Shown here: positions 10,370 through 21,905 of the stretch, piece by piece
How positions within the stretch are numbered: the stretch's first letter is position 1
How the letters are laid out: every line of letters begins with the position of its first letter
From: Oreohelix idahoensis
Taxonomy: Eukaryota > Mollusca > Gastropoda > Stylommatophora > Oreohelicidae
Direction: 5' to 3'
NCBI GenBank assembly: GCA_024509875.1
Contig: JAMPIV010012433.1
Coordinates: 186,001-250,000, forward strand
DNA: 64,000 nucleotides
Notes under the pieces: model-generated
The model's database searches: none
Told to the model about the DNA's origin: nothing
Seen by the model: only the letters and a program-made list of their open reading frames with translations
Position numbers and translations under genes: made by a program

Positions 10370-11060
10370 GAACTAGAACCGGACAAGTGTCAGTGAGACA
10401 AGAGATGATACATGGCTGGAGATGGACAGGATAAAAATATTGAAGAAAACTGTTGACAGCACTACTAGACAGTCCATGTTCTAGAATCCCCAGGGTAAAA
10501 GAAATAGAGGTAGACCAATAGAGGTAGACCAATAGAGGTAGACCAATAGAGGGAGACCAATAGAGGTAGACCAATAGAGGTAGACCAACAGAGGTAGACC
10601 AATAGAGGTAGACAAATAGAGGTAGACCAATACAGGTAGACCAATAGAGGTAGACCAATAGAGGTAGACAAATAGAGGTAGACAAACAGAGGTAGACCAA
10701 TAGAGGTAGACCAATAGAGATAGATCAATAGAGGTAGACCAATAGAGGTAGACCAACAGAGGTAGACCAACAGAGGTAGATCAACAGAGGTAGACTAACA
10801 GAAGTAGACCAATAGAGGTAGACCAATAGAGGTAGACCAACAGGTAGACCAATAGAGGTAGACCAGTAGAGGTAGACCAATAGAGGTAGACCAATAGAGG
10901 TAGACCAGTAGAGGTAGACCAATAGAGGTAGATGGAGAAGAAAACTGGAGACAAAAACGAAAATGACGAGGAAGGCACAGAAAAGGCGGGACTGAAGGCG
11001 CAGGAGAAGAAGACTAGGCATGCGTTTGTAAAAGGCATATGCTCCTAAGGGAGCTGAGAG
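10370..11060 (+). pseudogene. LINE reverse transcriptase C-terminus, split by a 14-bp minisatellite
   Basis: The flanks are the C-terminal segment of a LINE polyprotein. On the left is the GHTLRK-like arm with TRQSMF and PQGK; on the right come a W-R-R-K-L-E-like segment and an R/K-rich helix. A related copy at 28,800-29,105 shows the same order without the expansion. Between the halves, the codons for the R-N-R-G-R-P motif have been amplified. Several stops are present. It is dead. Confidence 0.65.
10504..10935. repeat. 14-bp minisatellite inside a LINE end
   Basis: About 30 copies of ATAGAGGTAGACCA with substitutions (ATAC, ACAG, CAGT variants) and one shortened unit. Because 14 is not a multiple of three, all minus-strand frames read as similar Leu/Tyr/Trp-rich peptides; these are not genes. 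The unit equals the DNA encoding the G-R-P motif of the surrounding LINE. Confidence 0.9.
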
Positions 11061-11229
11061 GTCATGAATGAGTGATTTTGTTTGACTTTAACTCAGCTTT
11101 ATCGTTTTCTTTCTTCCTTTTCACCTTTTTTTGTCTCAGTTGTTCTTTTTTATTCATCTATTTATTCCACGTGTTCGCATTGTCCTTGCCTTTTCCTTTT
11201 ATCCAGTCTATATTCCTTATCGTTGTCTC

Positions 11230-11826
11230 CTGTATGTGACTGTGTTATATATGACTCTGTTATATGACTGTATATGACTGTGTTATATGACTGTGTTATA
11301 TGACTATGTGACTGTGTTATATGACTGTATGTGACTGTGTTATATGACTGTACATGACTGTGTTATATGACTGTATATGATTGTGTTATATGACTTATGT
11401 GACTGTGTTATATGACTGTATGTGACTGTGTTATATGACTGTATATGTGACTGTGTTATATGACTGTGTTATATGACGGTGTTATATGACTATGTGACTG
11501 TGTTATATGACTGTATGTGACTGTGTTATATGACTGTACATGACTGTGTTATATGACTGCATATGATTGTGTTATATGACTGTATGTGACTGTGTTATAT
11601 GACTGTATGTGACGATTTTATATGACTGTATATGACTGTGTTATATGACTGTATATGACTGTCTGTGACTGGGTTATATGACTGTACATGACTGTGTTAT
11701 ATGACTGTCTCTGACTGTGTTATATGACTGTCTGTGACTGTGTTATATGATTGTATGTGACTGTTTTATATGACTGTGTTATATGACTGTATATGACTAT
11801 GTTATATGACTGTATGTGACTGTGTT
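11230..11826. repeat. Minisatellite of TGTTATATGACTG / TATGTGACTG modules
   Basis: Roughly 600 bp built from two short related modules, giving units of about 12 to 24 bp in irregular alternation. It lies between the LINE end and the Penelope-like element. No coding meaning. Confidence 0.85.
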
Positions 11827-12413
11827 AAACACCCCACGTTTTTAGGTTATCTTTCATATATCGAACTGCCTCCGTACCAGTTTTTAATGTACGCGCTTTA
11901 CAATCCAGAATGGAGATTCATAATCACATACAATAGATAGATATGAAAAAAAAAATCGAAAAAAGGTGATTCGTCTTACGAGGACAAAAGACAAAGAAAA
12001 TAGCCAACGTTGCGGCCACAAGGCCTTCGTCAGGGAAAGGAAAGAAAGTGAGGGCTAGAAAGGACACATAAAAATATAAATAAATGTAAAAATAAACCCT
12101 GGGTATTTCCCTAAAGGCAGCTAAGACCTAGCACGCCTGCCGATGGGAGAAAGTGTCACAAGAAGAGGAAATGATTGCCACTTCCGGATGTAAACAGTAC
12201 ATACTAAGAAGCTAAAAAACGAAACTGAACAAGAAACTACCCAAACGTAATAATAATGAGGACTGGAAATAGAGGAGGACAGAATGAATGGGAGATAAAT
12301 AAATAAATAATCAAGACATAAAATAAAAAAAATTATTTATGGGCGACGGAGAAATAGAAAAATTGAATAAGAGTGGAAAGTGTCAAAATAGAATAGGGGT
12401 GAAAAGGGTGAAC

Positions 12414-13054
12414 TCAGACAAAGTTGTGTAGGGTGTTAAGACCAGCTGGTTTTAGACACCCCATACGATGGATAAGACGTTCCTCAAGCTGGACTCGGCT
12501 AGCAGTGTCAGAGGAGCAGGATCTGATCGCAGTGAACTGGATGTCGATGGGACCATGGTGGTCAGGACCATTAAAGTGTATGGCAACTGGTGTGGACTTT
12601 TGCCGAGAGATGTCATTAAGGTGCTGGCTGAATCTGTCCCCATGTCGTTTGCCTGTTTGGCCAATATAGGTTTTGCTGCAACGTATACATATGATTGTAT
12701 AAATGACATTGCGCGACTCACACGTGAAGCTATTAGTGATGGCAAACGTGGCCTCAGGAAAAGACACCTTGTGGGTTTGGATGACATACTTGCACATCGT
12801 GCATCGCGTACGATCACATGGTAGTGTGCCAAAGTGAGTGACAATCTCAGTTGAGAGACGTTGTGAACACGAAGATCCTTCAGGTTCTTGCGTCTATATG
12901 CCACCAAAGGTGCCTCAACGAATACTTCTCGGGTCACAGAATTGGCTTGGAGGATGGGTAAGTGGCTGAAAAGGATCTTTGTGTCTGCAGTGCTGTGAGG
13001 GTGATAGGTCAAGATTAATTTGACTATCCGAAGTGGATTTGTAGTGGGGTCCAT
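12414..13054 (-). pseudogene. PLE linker and GIY-YIG endonuclease domain
   Basis: Nuclease of a Penelope-like element, which nicks target DNA for insertion. The segment from 13,054 carries the linker (LTYHPHSTADT, then AYRRKNLKDLR). From 12,797 it continues in another frame into the nuclease, with NVIYTIICIRC and KTYIGQTGKRHGDRFSQHL, that is the GIY and YIG strands and the catalytic Arg-His region, ending EERLIHRMG. The frame change lies near 12,820. A Cys-rich stretch precedes the nuclease, as is usual in the group. Confidence 0.75.
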
Positions 13055-13300
13055 GGGACCATGGTGGTCAGGACCATTAAAGTGTATGGCTACTGGAAAG
13101 GGTCAAAATAGAATAGGAGTGGAAAGAATGACCTCCGACAAAGGTGTGTCGGGTGTTAAGACCAGCTGCAACGTCATTTATGCAATCATATGTAAACGTT
13201 GCAGCAAATCCTATATTGGCTAAACAGGCTAACGACTTGGGGACAGATTCAGCCAGAACCTTAATGACATCTCTCGGCAAAACTTTGACCCTTTTGACCT
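13049..13300. repeat. Rearranged duplicate of the GIY-YIG region, partly inverted
   Basis: Positions 13,049-13,168 repeat two separate pieces of the 3' PLE region in direct orientation (GACCATGGTGGTCAGGACCA from 12,547, then the 12,373-12,443 block). Positions 13,169-13,300 are a second copy of the nuclease core in the opposite orientation, so NVIYAIICKRCSKSYIG is read on the plus strand here. The copies differ at several bases, so the event is not recent, or it involved a different PLE copy. Confidence 0.7.
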
Positions 13301-14770
13301 TTCTGACGGGAGATGGGAAGAACACGTTGGAGGGCGGAGGTGAGAACATGTTCCGGATAAAGTCTGTTACGGAAGAAACTAACATTTCATTGGCTCGGAA
13401 GTGGAAGTCATCGTCATCTTGGCACAAACGGCGGAGGCGGAAAAGTTGGGGAATTGGAAGGGAGTCACGACAAACCCGAGGATAAGAAGAGGTATACAGA
13501 AGGTAGCTATGGGCATCTGTCGGCTTGTAGTATACCGGAAGGCGTGATAGTAATAGTAATGTCAAGAAAGTTGACAGATACTGTGGAGATGAGGAAGGTG
13601 AACTTGATGACGGGCTGGAAGTGCGGGACGCAGTCGATGAAGGGGATAAATCAGCCTCTGACAAATCTGGGAGACTATGCCATCATCGATATATCTGCGA
13701 TAAATCCCGCGGAAAGGACCGCAGTATTGTTGCCACATCTGATGCTCCAAATGGCCCATGAAAAGGCAGGCATAGCTAGGACCCATCTTGGTTCCTATAG
13801 CAACACCACTAATTTGGTCGAAAAACTGACCATTGAATTCAAAGGAATTTAGTTGAAGGACCTGTTCAACAAGACGGAGAAGAGTGTCAGTGAAGGACAA
13901 GTGCGCTGGTCAAGAAAAACACCAAAGAGCTCGGAGACCATCAGAGTGGGTAATGGAGGTATACAGAGAACAGACGTCTAACAAGAAAAGACGGTAGGAG
14001 TGCTAAGAGTCGGATAGAGGAGAAAGTTATAAGAGCATAATTAGTGTCTTTGACAAAGGAAGGAAGATTCTCAACGATAGGCTGGAAAATGCTATCGAGG
14101 AAGTCAGAAATGTGTTCAGTAGGACAGGCACAAGCTGAGACAATGGATCTGCCAGGGTTGTCGATCTTATGAATTTTGGGGAGCATATAGAATACTGGCT
14201 TGTCCAAAGAACTTTCATGAATCCTAAGATGAGATGCACTGGGGGACAGAGCCTTACTGGTGATGAGCTGTTTAATAGTGATGTGTACAATGCGATTGTT
14301 AGAGACAGTGGCATCTCTGATCATGGGCCTGTAGAAAGAGCCATTGGTCAGCTGGTTTTTACCTTCACGTAGGTACAAGTCCTTCTGCCAGACGACAATG
14401 GTTCCTCTCTTGTCAGCCGGTTTGATGACAATGTCGTCTCTACGGCGAAAAAGGGAGAGAGCACGGAACTCTGCAGAAGTGAGATTGGAATAATGCAATC
14501 TACGAGGGCGGAGCTGCTGAATGTCATGGATGGTGTTCTTGATATACAGGTCCAGGGCGTGAGAAGCCCCAGGATAGGGTGTAAATGGAGGTTTCGTTAA
14601 GTGAGAAAAACGAGCGATGATGTCGGATTCAGCATGAGATTGTGGAGTGCTGTCCTCCTGTCTAAAATGGAACTTCAACCTTATGCGGCGGTGAAACCCA
14701 TGAACATCCTGGAGGAGATTATATTGGTCTGAGGTCGGACGAAGAGGAACAAAAGTGTAGGCCCTTACTG
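13300..14770 (-). pseudogene. PLE reverse transcriptase, several frameshifts
   Basis: Reverse transcriptase of the Penelope-like element. The N-terminal part shows DIVIKPADKRGTIVVWQ, FYMLPKIHK, PGRSIVSACACPTEHISDFLD and a KDT segment (14,678-14,020). Motif A, with an Asp followed by SLYTSI, is in another frame near 13,960. GVAIGTKMGPSYACLFMG and the catalytic RYIDDG are at 13,900-13,660 in a third frame. YYKPTDAHSYLLY and the PQLFRLRRLC thumb segment follow to about 13,400. At least three frame changes separate these, so the copy is inactive. Catalytic Asp residues are still present. Confidence 0.8.
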
Positions 14771-15082
14771 AGAACAGAGCGCTCTAACTCAGAGAGCGAT
14801 AGATATGAGGTGATGCAGACAACCTGAGTTCAGGATGGAGTGGAGGATTGGGGGGGGGGGGGGGGCATTAAGGTAAGGGAGGAGACGGGATAGTTTATGA
14901 TGTTTAGTAGTGGAGCGGGCCTCATGCAGCTGATAACCACAAATACACCGGCCTGTTTCTCTCAAGGAGCCGACATGTTATACAGATTGTTTTAGGCTGC
15001 TGTTAATTCACAGTCTTTCTCTCCATCTGCCTTGGCCTTTCTTTCATTCTCTCCCGCACATAATTAGTGGCATGTTATAGAC

Positions 15083-15278
15083 CAGGAGTTCTCAACCTTT
15101 TTTTTATTTACGGCCTCTCCTCCCCCTTCTGAGCATTACTTACCTCTGTGGCCACACTGATAGTCACTGTTAGATGGAGAAAAGTACTTTACTGTCTTAC
15201 TGTGGCCCAAGAAATTTGGCACAGCCCTGGGGGGGGGGGGGGGGGGGAGGGGGCATAGACCCACGTTGAGAACCACTA
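15083..15278. mobile_element. hAT-type MITE, 196 bp
   Basis: Imperfect terminal inverted repeats begin CAGGAGTTCTCAACCTTTTT on the left and end GTTGAGAACCACTA on the right, the common hAT pattern. An 8-bp target duplication, TTATAGAC / TTATACAC (7 of 8), flanks it at 15,075-15,082 and 15,279-15,286. The interior has two poly-G/C tracts and no coding sequence. The element at 39,276-39,471 has the same length. Confidence 0.75.
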
Positions 15279-15429
15279 TTATACACAAACAAGTAGAGAA
15301 TAGTATTACATAAGCACACGTACAGAGTTGTAGATGATGCGGAAAGAAATGTCTTCGTCAGGTAATAGGAAGCACGAAAATGATACTCGCCTAAAGATAG
15401 AATTACAATTAAAATAGCACTTTGGAAGA

Positions 15430-15700
15430 TTTACTTTTAAAAATCCAGCGGAAATGACGTTTACTACCCGGGAGGTAAAAAAGGTAGTCCTTTAGCAGAT
15501 ACTGCCCGAGGGTAGTGAAGTGTTAGAGACTTCACTTACACTAGGTCTCAGCTTTATCAGGTAGAGTAACCAGCTTCATTTCTCGCTGCCTTTGCCTTCT
15601 CTAACTCAAGGTTGAAATACGCATCTACAGCTGTGTGGACTGTGCGTGACGTTACGTGGTTCTGTACCTGGTAACTTTGCCACATTGGTGTATGTCAGTT
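15430..15700 (-). mobile_element. SINE, family 1
   Basis: It carries the same body as the copies at 8,445 and 27,785: an AGCAGATACTGCC block, GTGTTAGAGACTTCACT, CTAGGTCTCAGCTTTAT and TTTGCCTTCT. The AATCCAGCGGAAATGACG flank is shared with the copy at 8,445, so these two belong to one subfamily. Confidence 0.6.
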
Positions 15701-15829
15701 ACTTTTATTGTCTGTAATAAGATGTTATTACCGTTAGCACGACACTCGATGTTTCTGACAATATTGAATACGTTCAGATATGTCTACACACAAATGCACC
15801 CCGCATAAACGCAAAATATCTATACAGGC

Positions 15830-17030
15830 TGGATTGCTCAACAAGCACTTTAATAAATTAAAACCCCTCAAATGAGCCTAAGTGCTGTAACTGTACCCAC
15901 CCTTATGAGACAGTTCAGCATGTGCTGCTCACTTGCCCAGGACAATCCACAGAAAAAAATTGGATGAGGTCCAGTGTGGATTCCGAGCAAACCGAAGTAC
16001 TCAAGACCTTAATCTTCACACTCAGACAGCTGAGTGAAAAGGCTCTTGAGTATAAGAGTGAGATCCATCTTTGTTTCATAGATCTGGAAAAGGCGTTTGA
16101 CAGGGTCCCCTGGAGCAAACTTCGGGACTGTTTGGCAAGGAAGAACGTTCCAGTACCTCTGATTCATGCTATACAGAGCTTCTACAAGTCTTGCAGAAAT
16201 TATGTGAAAACAGCAAACCATAAGTCAGAAGAGTTCAGGACCACCACTGGTATAAGACAAGGAGATATCCTGTCACCTTATCTTTTCATACTCCTCATGG
16301 ACGATGTTATCAAGGCATGTAAGGATAGAACAAGAAAGTATTCAGTGGGGTACTGGAAGATAAGACAGGTATGTATTTCAGAGCTGGCATTTGCTGATGA
16401 TGTTGCCCTGATTGCTAAATCAGAGGCACATCTCCAATCCAACCTGCAAGTCTGGAAGGAAGAGCTGGAGAAGAGAGGGATTGTCATAAGCAGCTCTAAA
16501 ACAAAATCCATGGTGATATCACGAGAAGAAAGAAGACATCAGATTAAGCTGGGAGAACAGGTCCTGGAGCAGGTCGACCACTGTAAATATCTCGGAGCTA
16601 TTATAGACCGAAAGGGAGGCATCAAAGAAGAGTTGGCCACTCGAAAAGCTGCAGCTGGGAGACTTTTTCAGGCCATAAATCGAGGATTCCTCAGCAAGAG
16701 AGAGGTTGGTAAAAAAACGAAGATGGCTGTATACCGCTCCACCTATGTCCCAGTCTTGACATATGGATGCGAGTCATGGGCAATGACTGCAACCAACAAA
16801 AGCCAGATCCAAACCTCAGAAATGAGGTATCTGAGGAAGGTGGTTGAAGTAACAAGAAGAGACATGGCCCGCAACCAGACGATACGTCAAGGCCTAAAAT
16901 CCCAACCCCTGCAGACCCAAGTAGAACAGTCCCAACTAAGATGGTTTGGCCATGTCTGCAGAATGGGAGAAGATCGGCTACCACGACACGCATGGGAAAC
17001 AAAGAGCCAGGGATCCAGACTGTGGTAAGT
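15830..17030 (+). pseudogene. LINE reverse transcriptase (truncated)
   Basis: Reverse transcriptase core and thumb of a non-LTR element. Visible motifs are CFIDLEKAFDRVPW (catalytic Asp of motif A), TGIRQGDILSPYLF, AFADDVAL (catalytic YADD-type motif), CKYLG, then YGCESWAMT and LRWFGHVCRM, ending near ETKSQGSRLW. Just upstream the QCGFRANRSTQDL motif is in another frame. One extra A near 16,008 separates it from the main frame. The 5' joint (15,895-15,945) is a zinc-knuckle-like C-x2-C...H...C tail from a LINE RNase H end, so the 5' side is chimeric or nested. The endonuclease is absent. Confidence 0.8.
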
Positions 17031-17294
17031 GAGAGGTTATTGATGTTACTACACTAAGGGTAAACAAAGTGAGGTCCAGCTGTGTAAGTTCCCTGAGTCT
17101 AATTGATGATGATGATGTTCTCAGGGTCCCTATCCGCTACCTCTCTAAGATCTCACTCTGTGTAAAATAATCTCTGTGATGTTGTGTGGCAAGTGTCTAG
17201 GGTAATGTATCTATTGTGATGTAGGAACAATGTCAAACATAACTTTAACTCAATAAAAGTGAAGAAAGTAAGACTGTTGGTAAAGTTATATTTA
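17031..17294. other. LINE 3' tail and spacer
   Basis: Short non-coding sequence between the LINE and the Tigger element, probably the 3' end of the LINE. Confidence 0.3.
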
Positions 17295-17648
17295 TACAGT
17301 AGAACTCCATTTATCCGAACCCCATGGGACCGAGCATCGTTCGGATAATCAAATGTTCGGATAATTGGATTACATAATGTATCGAGTACATGTACACATA
17401 TTTCTAAAAATAATTAACCAGCACAAGGAAAATACACTATAAAACATATTTACTTGTACTGTAATAATAATACCCACACTGTATTACATCACTGTATCAC
17501 CAAAATCTTTCATTACACTGCAGTGCATGTAATACTTGTACAGTATTATTTATTTTTTTTTAAAGAGAAATATTTTCAAAATAACATTACAAACGATTCA
17601 AAACCAGGCACAACTTACGTATACATGTACTTGTACAGATGTAGCCCA

Positions 17649-19469
17649 CTATTTAAAATAATGAGGAATTCTCTTTTGTACCAAACTGGATAGTCTCCTT
17701 TTGGCTGCTAAGTCCCGCATTCTCTTCAACAGCAGAAGCTGTGTAGGACAGCTGTCATCTTCTTGCTCGTACCAAGCCATCGTTGTTTCTAGTGCTATAA
17801 AGGCTTCATCAGGACTTGGTCGACGTTTTGGGTTATCTTCATAATTTACAAGTACATCATGTACTTCTGAGGAGTCTTCATCATCGGTCACTACATGTAT
17901 TTGGTTTTCTTCTTGCTCAAAAGACAACATTCTTCGTCATTCAAAAACTGAAAACTAGAATCATTATCATCTTCTAGCCACAAGTGTGCATCATCTTTGT
18001 CACAGTCCGAAAATCCGGGCATTGCTTGAAACAGTTCCACAACTTCGTTTATACAATCATCATTTGTGTCCACTGCAGTAGTTTCATTTCCTCCTTTTTT
18101 TCCCAAGCAATCTATTCCAAGCCTTGTTGAGATTATCTTGTGACAGGGTGGTCCAAGCATCAGCTAACATATAGCAGCAGTCTTTGAGATTAAGCTTTGT
18201 GGAAAACGCCACCACACTTTCTTCATCTTCAGCCAACAATAAACGACGCAGGACTTCCTTCTTGTACATCTTTTTAAGCTTTGCTATAACACCCTGATCC
18301 ATTGGTTAAATCAGTGCTGTTACATTGGGAGGCAGAAAAATTACTTTAAAATTTGCATCAACTGCATTCAATGTATCCGTCTCTGGATGAGATGGTGCAT
18401 TGTCCTTCTGAGGAGTCTTCATCATCGGTCACTACATGTATTTGGTTTTCTTCTTGCACAAAAGACATTTCTTCGTCATTCAAAAACTGAAAACCAGAAT
18501 CATTATCATCTTCTAGCCACAAGTGTGCATCATCTTTGTCACAGTCCGAAAATCCGGGCATTGCTTGAAACAGTTCCACAACTTCATTTATACAATCATC
18601 ATTTGTGTCCACTGCAGTAGTTTCCAGTTTTCTTTTCTTGTTCTCTCGACCTCTTCACCAATCAAGAAATATTTCACTATTCATCCAAGCACTCTTCTGT
18701 GCTTTGTAGCACAATGGGAGACATGTCACATTCTTTAAACAACGTGGTTTTTTTGGCTTTGCCGATCATTAGCACCGGTAAACGATGACTTCCACTGCAA
18801 TTCGCGGCTATCAAAATTGTTACTCTCTCTTTGCACTTTTTAAACCAAGGGGCAGCTGCTTCGCGCTGAGATGCAAGTGATTTTTGAGGCAATGATTTCC
18901 AGTATAAGCCAGTCTCATTGGCATTATACACATCATCGAGTGAATAACCTTCTTCTTCCAAAAAAAGCCAAGAATGTTTCTTTAAAGTTTTCAGCGGCAG
19001 TTGCATCGCTAGATAAAGATTCCCCTTGAATCTCCAATTCTCGTATGCCATGACGAGATTTAAAGTTTCTTAACCATCCCTGGCTAGCCTTAAAGTTAGG
19101 AGGACCGTCAAGTTGTTTGTTGAACTGTAGTGCCTTTTCACACAATAGAAAGCCAGAGATAGGTTCCCCTTTGCTTCTTCTTTGCACAAACCATATATAC
19201 AAAGCCTCTTCCAATTTCAAATCTTTCGCATTTCTCATGGTTTTACGTTTCTTCGACCCATTTTCACTATCCAATTTCGATACAAAACTCATAATTGTAT
19301 CCTTGTTACTTTTGATGTCAGAGACGGTAGCTTTCCCAACATTGAAAATCCTTGCAAGTGAAGACACAGTTTCACCTTTTCCTAGTCTCTTGATAATTTC
19401 TGTTTTCGTTTCAACTGACAACACATTGCGGTTCCTTTTGTATGCTTTAGGCCTACTGGAAGATGCCAT
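17649..19469 (-). pseudogene. Tigger transposase (CENP-B/DDE family), multiply broken
   Basis: The ATG at 19,469 starts a DNA-binding half with two helix-turn-helix units: residues about 15-65 (VETKTEIIKRLGKGETVSSLA) and about 75-145 (ending GWLRNFKSRHGI). The DDE domain follows after a frameshift in a run of seven T on the coding strand near 18,962. The first motif is NANETGLYW, where Asn replaces the catalytic Asp. A second break is near 18,690. The DNAPSHP (second Asp) and PMDQGVI segments remain near 18,400-18,290, with a stop just before the latter. The acidic tail (17,649-18,110) is frameshifted. A second copy of this tail occupies 18,400-18,632. It cannot encode a working enzyme. Confidence 0.85.
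18400..18632 (-). repeat. Misplaced second copy of the transposase tail
   Basis: About 230 bp almost identical to the C-terminal coding segment at 17,870-18,095 (VDTNDDCINEVVELFQAMPG) replaces the part of the DDE domain between the first and second catalytic motifs. The copies differ by only a few bases, pointing to an internal duplication or gene-conversion event within the element. Confidence 0.8.
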
Positions 19470-19828
19470 ATCGCACAGAGAAATACTTGTACACCAAAAT
19501 TATTCTGCTGTAGTAGCAGACACAATTATTTTAAGTTGAACTGTCTGTTTAGCCAGTGTTCTGCCTAGAACGCACACGTACACTGGATTGGTAAACCAGA
19601 TATTAACTGACTTTATGATCTAACTGACTTCCTGTACATAAACGACCGACCATTAGCCCATCCCATCCTCTACAAATTGTTTGCACACATTTGAAGCTTG
19701 CCGCATCAAAATATTCAGAAATATAGTCTAACGTGACTAATGGCGCCTGATTTTTGTTTTCTGGAAAAAGTGTTCGGATAATTGGGTGTTCGGATAATTG
19801 GGGTTCGGATAAATGGAGTTCTACTGTA

Positions 19829-21690
19829 TATTACAATTTTTTATTTTCCTGTACCTCAATTCTTTTGGGACAGGAATGTTTTCAAATCAAGAAAATTTTA
19901 TTTACAACATATAAATAAATAAAGAGGACCCTTTGTCCATAACTGGTATATTAAAGTGTCACTGTATGTGTATCCCACAGTCTGATTTAATACTTTCTAT
20001 AACCAAGAGTCAATTATGTGAGGGTCTGTTGGTATCATCACGCCCACAGGAATTTCTGTTCTGGTTGTGAAAATTGTTAAAATGAGATCTCATATGCCCA
20101 TTTAAAGGGACTTGACCTGACAGCCTGTCTGAGGTGGATGACAGTAGACTATGCAAGGTCAACACAAGAGTTGTCTTCTGACCACAGATGCAGCATGCAG
20201 CTTTACTGAGGCTTCAATGTACACAAGGTCTGCCTGCACCAGGTTTCCTGCCACCATTAAGTAATAGGCAATATAACTCTAAAAAAGAAGGATATTCCCT
20301 CCCTTTTATATGCTGGCTATAACAATTCCACAACTAATCAATACTAAGATTACCTGGGGTCAGTCACGTGTGCGAACCATTTGCACCAGACCCTATTTTC
20401 TTTGACTTCACTCCGTCCTGTGTTTACATTCTTCTTCCCATATGGCTGCAACGCCCCTGTCACCTTAAGCATTGATTGTCCTCCCTAAAATCAGCTGGGG
20501 TATACAATTTTCGTCTTGCGACCTGTTAAATCTTTTGTTCAAACATCCTAGGTATGTTTTCATGTGTCATTAGAACACTGTGGCACTGCAGAAGATTGCT
20601 AGTGGCCTCTGGACTTACAGTCGTAAGATTTTATGGCAATATTCAAACACAAATTAGTTTCACTTCCCTCTAAGTCTGCTTAGGCACTTCCTACTTAGGC
20701 TGTCGTAACCTCTTCCAACTGGCAATGTCGAACAACAAAATATGGCGCATAATCTGTGGCCAGTTACATGCTAATGAAATACTAATACTTATTTATCTTA
20801 CCGCAAGTAAAGAATAATCACACAATCACAGGATTGACTAGCAGTAAATGGCTCAATTCCAGACTGCTGTGTCGTCATGACGGCAAAGGCATTTGTCACC
20901 AACGCTTTGCATCTGCTCTCAACCTGTCTGTGCTTAAGTTTTTTTTTCAAATGGCGGATTTATTCAATCAGGGTTAAAAGTTATCAATTCCAACCAGCCA
21001 ATCAAAAGACGCGTCAAAAAACTAACTAATTTTGGACCATAAACATTGAGCGTTGTTCAGTGTGTTCGCGCGTCTGATTTTATTTATATATTATATATCT
21101 CAGTTATTTATAGACCGATTTTTAATATCAAAATTTATTATTAAACGGCCAGCTGTCCTCTATCTACCCCTATAGGTTTCCTTTATTTATTTCTCCCCGT
21201 TTTCATCTGTGTAATTTTTAAGTAATTAATTGTGCTTTTTCCTGAACTGAAAATATTAATAAAATAAATGTTTCTACGTCAAGATAGTTTTATTAATGGG
21301 AAATCTTTATGGTATTATGTTAATCAATATCAGCGCTACAATTCCAGATATCTCTTTCCTTTTAATTCTCTTTAGTTTTTGAGGAATAAATTATTTACTT
21401 TTTGTTAAAAACACATATTAGACATTTTTCTCACTCCAACCAAAATTTTTATCGTCACTATAAAACGAGGTAACAGTCCGATTGGTTGTTAATTTATACG
21501 CCGTTCGTTAATAAATATTAGGGGGGGGGTGTTTTGGGGGTAGTAACCTTATTAACTTGGTGTAGTAGAAAAATTCAAATTCTTTAGTCAAATTGTTGGC
21601 GGTTGATTTTACGGTGGCCTTGAGACAAATTTCAAATGCGGTAGTTATTAATAGATTTTAGGAGTACGTTAGTTAATTTTCAAGCGGAGA
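19829..21690. other. Intron, no recognised gene
   Basis: AT-rich sequence. No exon, RNA gene or repeat family could be named. A short poly-G tract lies near 21,522-21,530. Confidence 0.35.
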
Positions 21691-21905
21691 AATTTGAGCG
21701 GGGTGTCACACAGATTTACTTTACTACATAGACCCCCAGGACGACCCAGAGTTCGCTGGGAGGTCAACATTAGACAATCTTTGAAGGACCGAGGACTAGA
21801 ATGGAACCAGGCCAGGAGGAAGACAGCCGATAGGATAGTCTGGCGCTCTCTCTTCCAAACCTTTACACCTCACGGTAGAAGGGGAACGATTAAGTAAGTA
21901 AGTAA
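21690..21905 (+). pseudogene. LINE C-terminal fragment and 3' end
   Basis: Reads RPRVRWEVNIRQSLKDRGLE then RKTADRIVWRSLFQ and HGRRGT, the final segment of an endonuclease/reverse-transcriptase polyprotein, followed by a (TAAG)n tail at 21,893-21,906. The same end is present inverted at 44,982-45,140. Confidence 0.65.

Larger units (their letters stand above)
11985..14780 (-). mobile_element. Penelope-like element (PLE), degenerate and rearranged
   Basis: Read on the minus strand, the element contains in order an N-terminal PLE segment, a reverse transcriptase and a GIY-YIG endonuclease, the defining pair for Penelope-like elements. The outer borders are not sharp. The left part (11,985-12,400) is non-coding 3' sequence including GACGAAGGCCTTGTGGCC, the kind of repeat often seen at PLE ends. 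A block at 13,049-13,300 is an internal rearranged duplication. Confidence 0.8.
17297..19826. mobile_element. Tigger/pogo DNA transposon, both ends intact
   Basis: A 2,530-bp element with 28-bp identical terminal inverted repeats beginning CAGTAGAACTCCATTTATCC. It is flanked by TA on both sides (17,295-17,296 and 19,827-19,828). Subterminal TTCGGATAAT motifs occur two or three times near each end, as in other pogo-like elements. The element encodes a CENP-B-type transposase on the minus strand that is broken in several places. Intact ends mean it could have been moved by an active relative. Confidence 0.9.

Noticed and set aside
10362..11038. Leu/Tyr/Trp-rich repeat proteins on the minus strand
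   Set aside because: They are the three frames of the 14-bp satellite within a LINE end.
11985..12060. Hammerhead ribozyme in the PLE end
   Set aside because: A CTGACGA plus GGCC hairpin resembles part of the core, but the exact CTGATGA and GAAA core and a closing stem are not seen.
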